Source of the DNA: Clostridiales bacterium
GTDB lineage: Bacteria; Bacillota; Clostridia; Oscillospirales; Oscillospiraceae
Length of the DNA: 64,000 nt
NCBI GenBank assembly: GCA_004555655.1
Contig: SFHJ01000005.1
Coordinates: 16,991 to 80,990 of the forward strand
Direction of reading: 5' to 3'
The notes under the pieces are model-generated. The model worked only from the letters and a program-made list of their open reading frames with translations, was not told the origin of the DNA and made no database searches. How positions within the stretch are numbered: the first letter of the stretch is position 1; each line of letters opens with the position of its first letter. Positions 63,548-64,000 of the stretch are shown here, in pieces. The position numbers and the translations under genes were made by a program.

Positions 63548-63930
63548 GCAGCACTCAAAAGACGCCGGTTTTCCAAATCAAGAAGTTCTCCTTTACCTAT
63601 CCCGAGCAGCCCGTGCAAGCTCTGGAGGACGTCTCTCTCACTGTTGAGCATGGGGAATTTCTGGTGCTCTGCGGCCCCTCCGGCTGCGGAAAGTCCACGC
63701 TCCTGCGCCAGCTGAAGCCTGTCCTAGCGCCCCACGGGAAAAAGGAGGGGAACATTCTCTTTGAAGGGGCGCCGCTGCAGCAGCTCGATCCCAGGACTCA
63801 GGCCGCCAGGATCGGCTTCGTCCAACAATCGCCGGAAAACCAGATCGTCACGGACAAGGTCTGGCATGAGCTGGCCTTTGGTCTGGAAAGCCTGGGGTAC
63901 GATATCCTCCGAAACGAGCAATATATGTAG
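63544..63930 (+). pseudogene. ecfA: ECF transporter A component (ATPase), C-terminally truncated
   Basis: ATP-binding subunit of the ECF importer, only 128 codons of the usual 270 or more. Walker A GPSGCGKST and the Q-loop FVQQSPENQIVTDKVWHELA are intact, and family sequence continues through FGLESLGYD. After about base 63905 the frame reads ILRNEQYM and stops at TAG 63928. The signature, Walker B and switch histidine are missing, so it cannot hydrolyse ATP by itself. A new gene with a strong ribosome-binding site begins 30 bases later, which suggests interruption by an inserted element. ATG 63544 has AAAGGAGG upstream. Confidence 0.82.
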
Positions 63931-63960
63931 CTGACGATACTTGATACAAAGGAGGATACC

Positions 63961-64000
63961 ATGTCAAGAACCGTAGAACAAATCCAATTTGCACCCCGGA
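63961..64000 (+). CDS. Start of an unidentified gene, probably on an inserted element
   Basis: Only 13 codons are visible (MSRTVEQIQFAPR). AAAGGAGG lies 5 bases before ATG 63961. The peptide is too short for identification. Its position just after the break in ecfA is where a site-specific (serine) recombinase gene of an integrated element would be expected, but that is inference only. Confidence 0.5.
   Translation, partial: MSRTVEQIQFAPR

Overview
This 64 kb window looks like chromosomal DNA of a high-GC, Gram-positive member of the Clostridia, most likely the Oscillospiraceae or a close relative. The evidence is HrcA/CIRCE-controlled chaperones, DivIVA, SepF, MreC/MreD, a lipoprotein-type YidC with Jag, surface proteins anchored by S-layer homology (SLH) domains, PPi-dependent phosphofructokinase, several TTG starts, and family content typical of anaerobic gut Firmicutes. 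The genus is inferred, not demonstrated.

Layout. 1-2.8 kb (-): hrcA-grpE-dnaK behind a perfect CIRCE operator. 2.9-6.7 kb (-): a BtuFCD-type corrinoid ABC importer plus a CGGC-type protein, controlled by a cobalamin riboswitch with a terminator hairpin. 6.7-11.5 kb (-): acetyltransferase, inositol-phosphatase-like protein, lipid-kinase-like protein, and two paralogous SurA/PpiC-like membrane proteins, one lacking the isomerase domain. 11.7-23 kb (+): miaB-mutS-CPBP protease-mutL-miaA-hfq-HlyD-like-yggS-sepF-divIVA. 23-30 kb: a hairpin-rich intergenic cassette, NUDIX, metG, two acetyltransferase-fold genes, and a dnaI/dnaD-like primosome pair. 29.8-39.1 kb (+): U32 peptidase, maf, mreC, mreD, PBP2, lepA, hemW. 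39.3-42.7 kb (+): rpmH-rnpA-yidD-yidC-jag. 42.9-45.2 kb: YitT and a tandem class II aldolase protein. 45.5-52.3 kb (-): a 2296-residue SLH-anchored subtilisin with dockerin-like and cohesin-like modules. 52.7-53.6 kb: DegV.

From about 53.7 kb the sequence carries scars. There is a 3' half of an initiator tRNA, a pfp-hppA operon whose hppA has a one-base frameshift, a 3' remnant of a phosphotriesterase gene joined to a 5'-truncated SLH gene, an ecfT with a probable one-base shift near its start, and an ecfA cut off where a new gene with its own ribosome-binding site begins at the window edge.

The most interesting content is at 57.8-63.9 kb. SLH-anchored proteins with alpha/alpha-toroid (prenyltransferase-like) repeats and transcobalamin-C-like (DUF4430) domains, plus a DUF4430 lipoprotein, sit directly upstream of ECF transporter T and A components. 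This combines the two folds of mammalian intrinsic factor with a vitamin importer, and suggests a cell-surface corrinoid-capture system, although here it is broken at both ends. With the riboswitch-controlled BtuFCD system 50 kb away, the window suggests an organism that invests in scavenging cobalamin.
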